From an uncultured Lachnospiraceae bacterium (GTDB lineage: Bacteria > Bacillota > Clostridia > Lachnospirales > Lachnospiraceae): a stretch of DNA of 64,000 nucleotides. The position numbers were made by a program, and so were the translations under genes. The notes below the pieces were generated by a model. The model did not search any database. It was not told the DNA's origin and worked only from the letters and a program-made list of their open reading frames with translations. Every line of letters begins with the position of its first letter. The stretch's first letter is position 1. The stretch covers positions 1 to 64,000 of the forward strand of contig CAJTVQ010000006.1 in assembly GCA_910579935.1 (NCBI GenBank), read 5' to 3'. This document shows, piece after piece, positions 44,098-52,907 of this stretch.

Positions 44098-45249
44098 ATG
44101 GATTTTATGTTAACAAAACAACATGAAATGGCAAGAACACTTTTCAGGGAATTTGCTGAAAAGGAAGTAAAGCCTCTGGCACAGGAAGTAGACGAAACAG
44201 AGATTTTCCCCAGAGGAACAGTTGAGAAAATGGCAAAAGCAGGATTCATGGGCATTCCTGTTCCCAAGGAGTACGGCGGACAGGGCTGTGACATCTTAAC
44301 ATATGCGATGTGTGTGGAGGAACTTTCCAAGGTATGCGGTACTACTGGCGTTATTGTTTCCGCACATACTTCCCTCTGCTGCGACCCGATTCTTACATAC
44401 GGTACGGAAGAGCAGAAACAGAAATACTTACCTGACCTTGCAAGCGGCAGAAAGATCGGCGCTTTCGGTCTGACAGAGCCGGGCGCAGGTACGGATGCAC
44501 AGGGACAGCAGACAAAGGCTGTACTGGACGGTGACGAGTGGGTACTGAACGGTTCCAAGATTTTCATCACCAACGGTAAGGAAGCAGATGTATACGTGAT
44601 TTTTGCAGTAACAGGCGTTGTGGAAAAACGCGGCAGGGCAACAAAGGAAATCACGGCATTTATCGTGGAAAAAGGAACTCCCGGATTTACATTCGGTACG
44701 AAAGAAAAGAAGATGGGTATCCGCGGTTCTTCCACCTACGAGCTTATTTTCACCGACTGCAGGATCCCGAAGGAAAACATCCTCGGACAGCAGGGCAAGG
44801 GCTTCGGTATTGCGATGCATACTTTGGACGGCGGACGTATCGGTATCGCATCCCAGGCTTTGGGACTTGCAGAGGGTGCTTTGGAAAGAACCATTGAGTA
44901 TGTAAAAGAAAGAAAACAGTTTGGCAGGGCAATCGGACAGTTCCAGAATACGCAGTTCCAGCTTGCTGATATGGCTACTAAGGTAGAAGCGGCACAGCTC
45001 CTTGTTTATAAGGCAGCCGTTGCAAAAAATACACAGAAGGTTTATTCCGTGGAAGCAGCGAAAGCAAAACTGTACGCAGCAGAAGTTGCCATGGAAGTTA
45101 CCACCAAGGCGGTACAGCTTCACGGCGGTTACGGTTATACCAGAGAGTATGACGTGGAACGCATGATGCGCGATGCTAAGATTACGGAGATTTACGAGGG
45201 CACAAGCGAAGTGCAGCGTATGGTAATTTCCGGTGCGCTACTGAAATAA
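44098..45249 (+). CDS. bcd: Butyryl-CoA dehydrogenase
   Basis: This 383-residue FAD enzyme reduces crotonyl-CoA to butyryl-CoA and, with EtfAB, can bifurcate electrons to ferredoxin. Acyl-CoA dehydrogenase signatures are present: GAFGLTEPGAGTDAQG, the DGGRIGIASQALGLAEGA stretch, and the catalytic-Glu region IYEGTSEVQRMVI. It lies directly upstream of etfB. Confidence 0.96.
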   Translation: MDFMLTKQHEMARTLFREFAEKEVKPLAQEVDETEIFPRGTVEKMAKAGFMGIPVPKEYGGQGCDILTYAMCVEELSKVCGTTGVIVSAHTSLCCDPILTYGTEEQKQKYLPDLASGRKIGAFGLTEPGAGTDAQGQQTKAVLDGDEWVLNGSKIFITNGKEADVYVIFAVTGVVEKRGRATKEITAFIVEKGTPGFTFGTKEKKMGIRGSSTYELIFTDCRIPKENILGQQGKGFGIAMHTLDGGRIGIASQALGLAEGALERTIEYVKERKQFGRAIGQFQNTQFQLADMATKVEAAQLLVYKAAVAKNTQKVYSVEAAKAKLYAAEVAMEVTTKAVQLHGGYGYTREYDVERMMRDAKITEIYEGTSEVQRMVISGALLK

Positions 45250-45315
45250 TTCACGTTGCCGATTCTATTGATGGACAGGATAAAAAATTCAACAAAAAAT
45301 AAGGAGTGGAATACA

Positions 45316-46098
45316 ATGAAAATTGTTGTTTGTATTAAACAGGTACCCGATACAAAGGGTGGCGTTAAGTTCAATCCCGACGGTACACTTGACAGGGGGG
45401 CGATGCTTACCATCATGAACCCTGATGATAAAGCAGGTTTGGAAGCAGCGCTTAGATTAAAAGATGAGTACGGTGCGGAAGTAACCGTTCTTACCATGGG
45501 TCTTCCGAAGGCAGAAGAGGTTCTCCGTGAAGCAATGGCAATGGGGGCGGATAAAGGGATCCTTGTAACGGACAGGGTACTCGGCGGTGCAGATACATGG
45601 GCAACGTCCCAGACACTGGCAGGTGCGATCCGCAATTTGGAATATGACTTGATCATCACGGGACGCCAGGCGATCGATGGTGATACTGCACAGGTAGGTC
45701 CCCAGATTTCCGAGCATCTTGGCATTCCGGTAATTTCCTATGCACAGAATATCAAGATTGAAGGCGACAGCGTAGTGGTAGAGCGTCAGTTCGATGACAG
45801 ATACCATGTATTAAAAGCAAAAATGCCCTGCCTGATCACAGCGCTTGCTGAATTGAACGAGCCCCGTTATATGACTCCGGGCGGAATCTTTGATGCTTAC
45901 AATGCAGAGATTACCGTATGGGGCAGAGCAAATTTGGTAGATGTAGAGGATTCCAACCTTGGCCTGAAAGGTTCCCCGACACAGATTGCAAGGGCTTCCG
46001 ATAAAGTAAGAAAGGGAGCAGGTGAAAAAGTTACTCTTGACCCGACGGAAGCAGTGGACTACATTGTTGATAAGTTAAAGGTGAAACACGTAATTTAG
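45316..46098 (+). CDS. etfB: Electron transfer flavoprotein, beta subunit
   Basis: The 260-residue EtfB partner of Bcd has the family start MKIVVCIKQVPDTKGG and a DPTEAVDYIVDKL C-terminus. The ATG at 45316 has AAGGAGTGG; an upstream in-frame start at 45256 lies in the intergenic gap. It acts with EtfA in electron bifurcation in the cytosol. Confidence 0.96.
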   Translation: MKIVVCIKQVPDTKGGVKFNPDGTLDRGAMLTIMNPDDKAGLEAALRLKDEYGAEVTVLTMGLPKAEEVLREAMAMGADKGILVTDRVLGGADTWATSQTLAGAIRNLEYDLIITGRQAIDGDTAQVGPQISEHLGIPVISYAQNIKIEGDSVVVERQFDDRYHVLKAKMPCLITALAELNEPRYMTPGGIFDAYNAEITVWGRANLVDVEDSNLGLKGSPTQIARASDKVRKGAGEKVTLDPTEAVDYIVDKLKVKHVI

Positions 46099-46148
46099 AA
46101 CATCCCTGATGAAATTTCGCCAAATTTTGAAAGGAGCAGAATCAGAAA

Positions 46149-47195
46149 ATGAATATAGCAGAGTATAAAGGAGTATTTGTCTTTGCACAGCAGGTAGATA
46201 ACAAACTGAGCGGGATCGCTTTGGAACTGGTGGGCAAAGGAAAAGACCTCGCAAAAGATTTAGGAACGGAAGTTACGGCAGTTTTAGTGGGAAGCGGCGT
46301 GAAAGACCTTGCGGATGAGCTTGCAGCTTACGGCGCAGACAAGGTTATCCTTGTAGACGACCCTGAATTGAAAGAGTACAGGACAGAGCCTTATGCCCAT
46401 GCCCTTGCATCAGTCATTGAGAAGTACAAACCGGAAATTTTCCTGGTAGGCGCTACGGCGATCGGACGTGACCTCGGCCCCCGTGTGTCCGCAAGAATCC
46501 ATACCGGACTTACGGCAGACTGTACACAGCTCGAAATCGGTGATTTCCCGATCAACCCTGTTCCGGGCAAAGAGCAGCTTCATAACCAGCTGTTGATGAC
46601 CCGTCCGGCATTCGGCGGCAACACCATAGCAACAATCGCATGTCCGGAATTCCGTCCCCAGATGGCAACGGTACGTCCCGGCGTTATGCAGAAGGCTCCC
46701 AGGGTAGAGGGCGCTAAGGCAGTAGTGGAAGAATTTAACCCCGGATTCACACCGGATAACAAATATGTGGAAATCCTTGAAATCGTGAAATCCGTAGTGG
46801 ATACCGTAGATATCATGGATGCCAAGATTCTTGTTTCCGGCGGCCGTGGGGTTGGAAATCCGGAGAATTTCAAGATCCTGGACGATCTGGCGGAAGTACT
46901 CGGCGCAACCGTAAGCTGTTCCCGTGCAGTTGTGGATGCAGGATGGAAGCCGAAGGATCTGCAGGTTGGACAGACCGGTAAGACCGTTCGTCCGAACGTA
47001 TACTTCGCAATCGGTATTTCCGGTGCGATCCAGCACCTGGCAGGTATGGAAGAATCCGACCTCATCATTGCCATCAACAAGGATGAGACCGCTCCTATCT
47101 TTGACGTAGCGGATTACGGTATCGTAGGCGATCTGAACAAGATCGTTCCCGCCCTGACAGAGAAGCTGAAAGTGGAATTGGCTGCAAAGAACTAA
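46149..47195 (+). CDS. etfA: Electron transfer flavoprotein, alpha subunit
   Basis: The 348-residue EtfA has an N-terminal domain and the C-terminal FAD-binding segment SGGRGVGNPENF, then GQTGKTVRPNVYFAIGISG and GAIQHLAGMEESD. It is the last gene of the butyryl-CoA operon and is followed by a strong terminator. Confidence 0.97.
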   Translation: MNIAEYKGVFVFAQQVDNKLSGIALELVGKGKDLAKDLGTEVTAVLVGSGVKDLADELAAYGADKVILVDDPELKEYRTEPYAHALASVIEKYKPEIFLVGATAIGRDLGPRVSARIHTGLTADCTQLEIGDFPINPVPGKEQLHNQLLMTRPAFGGNTIATIACPEFRPQMATVRPGVMQKAPRVEGAKAVVEEFNPGFTPDNKYVEILEIVKSVVDTVDIMDAKILVSGGRGVGNPENFKILDDLAEVLGATVSCSRAVVDAGWKPKDLQVGQTGKTVRPNVYFAIGISGAIQHLAGMEESDLIIAINKDETAPIFDVADYGIVGDLNKIVPALTEKLKVELAAKN

Positions 47196-47233
47196 AGGCT
47201 GATGATTCCTGCGAACTGCAGGCTCAGGCAAAT

Positions 47234-47277
47234 GAAAAATACACACCCCGGACGATCGTCCGGGGTGTGTATTTTTC
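47234..47277. terminator. Terminator of the butyryl-CoA operon
   Basis: A perfect 44-base palindrome with arms GAAAAATACACACCCCGGAC and GTCCGGGG plus TGTGTATTTTTC ends in a T run on the plus strand. It also has an A run on the other side, so it can work in both directions. Confidence 0.93.
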
Positions 47278-47289
47278 ATCTTTCCCAAT

Positions 47290-47930
47290 TCATTCCGCCA
47301 TATATAAAGCCATTCCCTTCTTAATCCTCTGAAGCGTATTCTCCAGGCTCTGTGTCCCCTACAGATACAAAGCTCCTTCTTCATAAACGGCTTCTTCCAA
47401 TACCTCATCTTCTATATATGGAAAGCTTAGGAACTGTTAAGAAATAAATCTTTACATTTGACTTGTCTGAGTCCGCAAATGCCGCGTTGTCATCAGTCGT
47501 CGATGCCCGCATCGACTCCATCTTCCGCCTTGCCTTTGTGAACTCATCCTGCGTCAAAGTGTAAAGTTATTTCTTAACAGTTCCTTACCGTCTCCATCCG
47601 GTTCTGCAGATCCTGAATCGCCTTTTCGTCCGGGAAGCCTCCTGTGATCGCATAGACATTGCCATCCTCATCCATCACGCCCATATCGATATACACTTCG
47701 CTGCCTGCTTCTTCCGCCTTAGCCAGAATCGTCTGAAATGCGGATCGGTTCACCGGAAATCCCGTAAAAAGCGACGACTGGTTTTCTTTCCCCAGCAGGA
47801 AACGGAAGAAGTCCTGTGCCTGTTCCTTATGGTCGGAAACAGCGCTGATTCCTGCTAATGTCTGCGGATAAAAAACATCCGGCTTCATCAATACGGTTTC
47901 ACAGTCTTCATGTTTCTCCATTTTCTGCAC
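47290..47930 (-). pseudogene. Extracellular solute-binding protein fragment interrupted by a MITE
   Basis: Minus-strand sequence from 47930 encodes the C-terminal third of a sugar ABC-type binding protein (VFYPQTLAGISAVSDHKEQA, FFRFLLGKENQ, GFPVNRSAFQ). It is cut at 47588 by the MITE. Removing the element and one TTA joins it in frame to 47426-47290: SFPYIEDEVLEEAVYEE, then an internal TAG, then LQRIKKGMALYMAE and a stop. The N-terminal two thirds are missing, and the internal stop shows the gene was already decaying. Confidence 0.82.
47430..47584 (-). mobile_element. 155-bp MITE, complete copy inside a pseudogene
   Basis: Inverted relative to 37946-38100 and, by eye, different at about one base. 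It is flanked by TTA (47427-47429) and TTA (47585-47587). Its insertion split the solute-binding protein remnant. Confidence 0.92.
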
Positions 47931-48054
47931 GGTTGCCGTAAAAATATTCCGGCGGTTCCGGGAGACGGTAAAGGGAAATGGGAAGCTTTATCATATTCCT
48001 GCCGGCTTCCCATTATACTGTTAAGGAGGAAGGTTAAACAAAGGAGGGAAAGCC

Positions 48055-49125
48055 ATGACCTTATCTTTATCGGAATTTATGCGTCAATGGATTGGAAACC
48101 CGGTGTTGAGAATCACTGTTTTGCTCATTTTGGGCGTGATTATGGTAAACGGATGGACGGATGCTCCCAATGCCATTGCGACAGTGGTTGCCACTGGAGG
48201 AATGAAGCTGGGGGCAGCTGTGCGGATGGCGGCGGTATGTAACTTTGCGGGATTGTTTCTTATGTCGGCAGTGAATACGCGTGTGGCATCCACGGTGTAT
48301 CATATTGCCGATTTCGGGGAAAACGGGATGGAAGCGCTGGTTGCCCTGTGTGCGGCGCTGACGGCGATCATCCTTTGGTCGGCGGCCGCGTGGCGCTTTG
48401 GAATCCCAACCAGTGAGAGCCATGCCCTGGTGGCGGGACTGACCGGAGCGGCAGTGGCGTTAAACCATGGGTTTGGGGGTATCCATGGGGAGGAGTGGGG
48501 GAAGATTTTGTACGGGCTGGCAGTTTCCGTGGTGCTGGGATTTGTATCCGGATGGCTGGGGGGAAAACTGGCGCGGGCTTTGGAATCTTTGGGAAAAAAG
48601 GGAAAATCCGGCGGAAGTATAAAGAAGAATATAACAAAGGCACAGATGGGCGGGGCAGCGGCAATGGCATTTATGCACGGGGCGCAGGACGGACAGAAAT
48701 TCATGGGGGTGTTTTTGCTCGGTGTGTTTCTGGCAGAAGGAAGGGAAGGAGTGGCCTCGGGCGGTTTTGTGATCCCACTCTGGATGATGCTGCTGTGCAG
48801 TATAGTGATGGCGGCAGGAACTTTGATCGGGGGCGAACGCATCATACGCACGGTGGGAAATGAGATGGTAAGACTGGAAAGCATACAGGGGGCGGCTGCA
48901 GACGGAGCAGGGGCGTTCTGCCTGTTATTCTGCAGTCTCCTTGGAATTCCGGTATCGACGACCCATGTAAAAACAACCGCAATCATGGGTGCGGGGGCAG
49001 CAGGAGGGAAAGAAGCCGTCAATGGGGATATCGTGCGCGAGATGTTTCTGGCATGGGTGATCACGTTTCCCTGCTGCGGTCTGATCGGTTATCTGGCGGC
49101 GGGGGCGTTTCTTGGTATGATCTGA
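48055..49125 (+). CDS. pit: PiT-family inorganic phosphate transporter
   Basis: The 356-residue membrane protein has about ten hydrophobic segments and the duplicated PiT signature: NGWTDAPNAIATVVATGG near the N-terminus and FMHGAQDGQKFMGV later, with PVSTTHVKTTAIMG. It imports metal-phosphate with a proton. This is a second phosphate uptake route beside the Na/Pi gene at 15516; no TTTACA array was seen before it. AAGGAGG precedes the start. Confidence 0.92.
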   Translation: MTLSLSEFMRQWIGNPVLRITVLLILGVIMVNGWTDAPNAIATVVATGGMKLGAAVRMAAVCNFAGLFLMSAVNTRVASTVYHIADFGENGMEALVALCAALTAIILWSAAAWRFGIPTSESHALVAGLTGAAVALNHGFGGIHGEEWGKILYGLAVSVVLGFVSGWLGGKLARALESLGKKGKSGGSIKKNITKAQMGGAAAMAFMHGAQDGQKFMGVFLLGVFLAEGREGVASGGFVIPLWMMLLCSIVMAAGTLIGGERIIRTVGNEMVRLESIQGAAADGAGAFCLLFCSLLGIPVSTTHVKTTAIMGAGAAGGKEAVNGDIVREMFLAWVITFPCCGLIGYLAAGAFLGMI

Positions 49126-49196
49126 TTTTTCTTTGCAGTTAACTTTCCACGGTACAGCACAAAGCAGTCCCGGGAGCAGACCAAAACAGCAGGGCG

Positions 49197-49218
49197 GCAG
49201 ACAGAAACTGAAAATTGA
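49197..49218 (+). repeat. Short dispersed motif, copy 2
   Basis: GCAGACAGAAACTGAAAATTGA lies in the gap before the marR gene. It shares its core with copies at 14338, 50267 and 54568. Confidence 0.45.
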
Positions 49219-49318
49219 CCCGTGCCGACGTATCGGTATGGGTTGTTTTTGTCAGCAATCTATGGTAAGCTAGAACTGTTCTATATAGAAATATTCTAAT
49301 TGGAAACGAGGTGATGGT

Positions 49319-49765
49319 TTGGAAACCAGGGGAGGATTTTATATTACGCAGATAAAACAGCTTCAAGACAGGATTTTTGAAAGGTTATTACTTGAAAACG
49401 GTATTGAAATAAGCGGCGGACAGGGAAGGATTTTATTTGTTTTATGGAAAGCAGATCATCTTACCATCAGCGAAATAAGTGAGAAAACCTCTCTTGCTAA
49501 AAATACGGTATCTGTCGTAATAGACGGAATGGTCAATAAAGGGATTGTGGAAAGGCAGATTAATGCACGGAACCGCCGCCAGGCTATTGTATCGCTTACT
49601 GAATATGCAAAATCTTTACAGGACAGGTATGAGGTGGTATCTCAGCAGATGAATGCATTATTTTATCATGGCTTTTCAGAAAAGGAACAGAAACAGTTTG
49701 AACAGTATCTTGCCCGAATACTGGAAACCCTGACAGAAAATCTGCATGGAAACAAATCATTCTGA
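49319..49765 (+). CDS. MarR-family transcriptional regulator
   Basis: The 148-residue winged-helix regulator has LTISEISEKTSLAKNTVSVVI as recognition helix-turn-helix (shown partly) and the beta-wing VERQINARNRRQAIVSLT. Translation probably starts at TTG 49319 behind GAGGTGATGG, since no in-frame ATG fits. It may control the PPOX gene 17 bp downstream. Confidence 0.87.
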   Translation: METRGGFYITQIKQLQDRIFERLLLENGIEISGGQGRILFVLWKADHLTISEISEKTSLAKNTVSVVIDGMVNKGIVERQINARNRRQAIVSLTEYAKSLQDRYEVVSQQMNALFYHGFSEKEQKQFEQYLARILETLTENLHGNKSF

Positions 49766-49782
49766 AGGGAGGAGGGTTTTCA

Positions 49783-50211
49783 ATGAAAACAAGAGAACAG
49801 CTCATTGAATTTATTCAAAAACAAAAGACGGCTTTTGTCGGTTCGGTAGATGAAGAGGGGTTTCCGAATATGAAAGCAATGTTTACGCCTCGCAGGATCG
49901 AGGGGGATTGCTTTTATTTTTCAACCAATACATCTTCCATGCGTACACGGCAGTTTATAAAGAATCCAAAGGCAAGTATTTATTTTTATAACAGAGGGCG
50001 CTTTAAGTATGAAGGCATTATGCTGACAGGTACAATGGAAGTTTTGCAGGATGACGGTATAAAGCGGGAAATCTGGTGTACAGGAGATACTATGTATTAC
50101 AGGCAGGGGGTGACGGACCCGGATTATTGCGTCTTAAAGTTTACTGCAATAAAGGGAAGGTATTATAGTGCTTTAAAATCAGAAAGTTTTAACATGGATG
50201 ATCTGAAGTAA
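49783..50211 (+). CDS. Pyridoxamine 5'-phosphate oxidase-like flavoprotein
   Basis: The 142-residue PPOX-fold protein (general stress protein 26 type) is likely FMN-binding. It has AFVGSVDEEGFPNMKAMF, FSTNTSSMRTRQFIKNPKAS and YYRQGVTDPDYCVLKFTA. It is too short and diverged for true PdxH. It forms a two-gene unit with the MarR regulator. Confidence 0.85.
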   Translation: MKTREQLIEFIQKQKTAFVGSVDEEGFPNMKAMFTPRRIEGDCFYFSTNTSSMRTRQFIKNPKASIYFYNRGRFKYEGIMLTGTMEVLQDDGIKREIWCTGDTMYYRQGVTDPDYCVLKFTAIKGRYYSALKSESFNMDDLK

Positions 50212-50266
50212 TGGCAGGTAAAAAGGAAAGAGAAAAAGGGACGGCTGAGAGGCAGACGGCGATACA

Positions 50267-50289
50267 GCGGGCAGAAACTGAAAATAGAT
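50267..50289 (+). repeat. Short dispersed motif, copy 3
   Basis: CGGGCAGAAACTGAAAATAGATT shares the core CAGAAACTGAAAA. Here the flanks GCGGG and CCCGC can pair. It lies between the PPOX gene and the promoter-like TATAAT (50338-50343) of the AAA gene. Confidence 0.45.
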
Positions 50290-50364
50290 TCCCGCGGTGA
50301 TGTTCCATTTGTCCTGTTCTTATTTCCGAAGGTCTGCTATAATAGTGCCAAAGGAGGACGTCAC

Positions 50365-52077
50365 ATGAATGAAAACAGGGCAGGACTCGGATATCAGAAC
50401 TTTGAGGAAGTGAGAACGGGACATATATTTTATATTGATAAGACCCATTTCATCAGGGAGTGGTGGGAATATGCCGATAAAGTGACGCTGATCACGCGTC
50501 CGCGCAGGTTTGGAAAGACGCTTAACATGAGTATGGTGGAATGTTTTTTCTCTAATCAATACGCGGGCAGGAGTGATCTGTTTGAAGGACTTTCCATCTG
50601 GGAGGAAAAATCTTCCGCAGGGGATTATAAATACAGGAAATTACAGGGTGCTTTTCCGGTAATATTCTTAAGCTTTGCCACGATCAAGGCAGCGAAATAT
50701 GCAGATATGGAATATAAAATAACAAAAGTAATTGTGGATTTATATAATAAGAATGATTATCTGCTTGAAGGAAATTTGTTAAATGCAAATGAGCAGGAGT
50801 ACTATAAAAGCATAAAACCCGGAATGGGAAGTGCAGAGGCGGCTGATGCCATTTGTTCAATGGCAAATTTCATGCATCGCTATTATGGCAGAAAGGTGAT
50901 CATTATTTTGGATGAATACGACACCCCGATGCAGGAAGCATGGCTTTCCGGCTACTGGGAGGAAGCGGTCGGGTTTTTCAGCGGGCTTTTCAACGCGACG
51001 TTTAAGACGAATGACCATTTGGAACGCGGACTGATCACCGGGATCACCAGGGTTGCCAAAGAGAGTATATTTACTGGAATGAATAATCTGGATGTCATTA
51101 CGACGACTTCCAACGAATATGCCACATCTTTTGGCTTTATGGAAAAAGAGGTATTTAAGGCGCTGGATGACGCGGGGCTCGGGGAACAGAAGATGAAAGT
51201 AAAGGAGTGGTATGACGGTTTTACGTTTGGAAGCCATACGGGTATTTACAATCCATGGTCCATTGTGTCGTTCATCAGGAAAAGGGAATATGATGCCTAC
51301 TGGTCGAATACGAGCGGGAACGGACTGGTAAATTCTCTGATACAGACGGGAGTGCCGGGAATAAAACAGACGGTGGAGGATCTTTTGCAGGGTAAAAGCT
51401 TTGAGACAGAGCTGGACGAGCGGATTGTATTCGACCAGCTAAACGGGAGTGCAAATGCAGTCTGGAGCCTGTTGCTTGCCACCGGCTACCTTAAGGTGGA
51501 AAAATGCGGGCAGGTGGGAAGGCTGTTGAGAAAAGTATATACACTGCGGCTCACCAACATGGAAGTGGAGAGCATCTTTGAAGATATGGTAAAAGGATGG
51601 TTCGGCGGCAGCAGCGAAGCCGCATATAACGACTTTGTCAAGGCGTTGCTGCTCAATGACGTGGAAGCAATGAACGAGTTTATGAATGAAGTGGCGCTCA
51701 CAAGTTTTTCGAACTTCGATGTAGCGAAAGGCGCGTCCTCCAAAGACGCGCCGGAGCGGTTTTACCATGGACTTGTGCTGGGGCTGATGGTGGAACTTGC
51801 CGGACGTTTTAAAATAACATCGAACAGGGAAAGCGGGTTCGGGCGTTATGACGTGATGCTTATACCTGCCGACAGGGAAAGGGACAGCGCCTATGTGATA
51901 GAGTTTAAGGTTCATAAGCCCCTGAAAGAAAAAGACCTTGCGGAGACTGTTGGCAATGCCTTAAGGCAGATTGAAGAAAGACGATACAGGTCGCAGCTGC
52001 TTGCGGAAGGTTTTGCGCCGGAACAGATCCGGCAGTACGGTTTTGCATTTAAGGGTAAGGAATGCCTGATCGGATAA
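50365..52077 (+). CDS. AAA-ATPase-like / PD-(D/E)XK nuclease family protein
   Basis: The 570-residue protein has an N-terminal AAA-ATPase-like domain (P-loop RPRRFGKTLNMSM near residue 52, Walker B VIIILDEYDTPMQEA) and a C-terminal PD-(D/E)XK-type domain (SGFGRYDVMLIP, YVIEFKVHKP). Such proteins are abundant in gut Firmicutes and Bacteroidetes, and their role is unsettled. The gene is intact, unlike its relative at 38715. AAAGGAGG precedes the ATG. Confidence 0.9.
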   Translation: MNENRAGLGYQNFEEVRTGHIFYIDKTHFIREWWEYADKVTLITRPRRFGKTLNMSMVECFFSNQYAGRSDLFEGLSIWEEKSSAGDYKYRKLQGAFPVIFLSFATIKAAKYADMEYKITKVIVDLYNKNDYLLEGNLLNANEQEYYKSIKPGMGSAEAADAICSMANFMHRYYGRKVIIILDEYDTPMQEAWLSGYWEEAVGFFSGLFNATFKTNDHLERGLITGITRVAKESIFTGMNNLDVITTTSNEYATSFGFMEKEVFKALDDAGLGEQKMKVKEWYDGFTFGSHTGIYNPWSIVSFIRKREYDAYWSNTSGNGLVNSLIQTGVPGIKQTVEDLLQGKSFETELDERIVFDQLNGSANAVWSLLLATGYLKVEKCGQVGRLLRKVYTLRLTNMEVESIFEDMVKGWFGGSSEAAYNDFVKALLLNDVEAMNEFMNEVALTSFSNFDVAKGASSKDAPERFYHGLVLGLMVELAGRFKITSNRESGFGRYDVMLIPADRERDSAYVIEFKVHKPLKEKDLAETVGNALRQIEERRYRSQLLAEGFAPEQIRQYGFAFKGKECLIG

Positions 52078-52361
52078 GGGGATATACGTGTTTATGATCA
52101 GGGAAGCCATGGTGGAATAAACGGGCAGGTTAAAATTTTATATTATGGCGATAAAGCAGGGAAATAACTGGTTTTACAGATTGTTTCACTGCTTTTTTGT
52201 GCTTTGACAGTTTCTGACCTGTAGGTATGGCAGCGGAGTTCTATTCATGCACTGGCTCATACCTGTGGCAGCGTATTACCAAATACTGCTTGCATATATT
52301 CTACAAGTGGAATATAATAAAGAAGCAATCGTATAGAGCGGAAAGAGAAAGGACATACACT

Positions 52362-52907
52362 ATGTTAAAGCACGGAATCTTAGGACTTTTAAATTATTAT
52401 GACATGACAGGCTATGAAATTATGGAGGTATTCAGGGATTCCCTGAATTTTTTCTGGAATGCCCAGACCAGCCAGATCTACCGGGAACTGCAGGGATTGG
52501 AGAAAAAGGGATGGGTTGGAAAGACGGTGGTTCCCCAGCAGGGAAAACCGGACAAAAATGTTTTTTCCATTATGCCGGAGGGAAAGGAGGAGCTGCTCCG
52601 GTGGCTGTCCGAAGATGAGTTTGGAATGATTTCCAGGCTTCCAATTCTGATGAAAGTATTTTTTATGGGGGAACGGGGCAGGGAGGAAAACATCCGATAT
52701 TTCAAACGTTTCATAGAGGAACATGAAACGTTTTTGGAAGACCTTATGCCTGTGCCGGAATACATTCAGACATACAGCGCTTATCTGGGGGATAAGGAAA
52801 AAGCGCTTTACTGGCAGATGACGGTAGATTACGGCAGAAGGAATATGCAGATGTGCATTGAGTGGGCGAAGAACTGTATCAAAAGACTGGAGGAAACGGG
52901 AGAATGA
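52362..52907 (+). CDS. PadR-family transcriptional regulator
   Basis: The 181-residue winged-helix regulator has MLKHGILGLLNYYDMTGYEI and SQIYRELQGLEKKGWV (shown partly), then a C-terminal helical dimerisation domain. The start at 52362 has GAAAGG upstream; an in-frame start at 52227 would add an unrelated leader. It overlaps the next gene as ATGA, so it probably controls that gene. Confidence 0.88.
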   Translation: MLKHGILGLLNYYDMTGYEIMEVFRDSLNFFWNAQTSQIYRELQGLEKKGWVGKTVVPQQGKPDKNVFSIMPEGKEELLRWLSEDEFGMISRLPILMKVFFMGERGREENIRYFKRFIEEHETFLEDLMPVPEYIQTYSAYLGDKEKALYWQMTVDYGRRNMQMCIEWAKNCIKRLEETGE

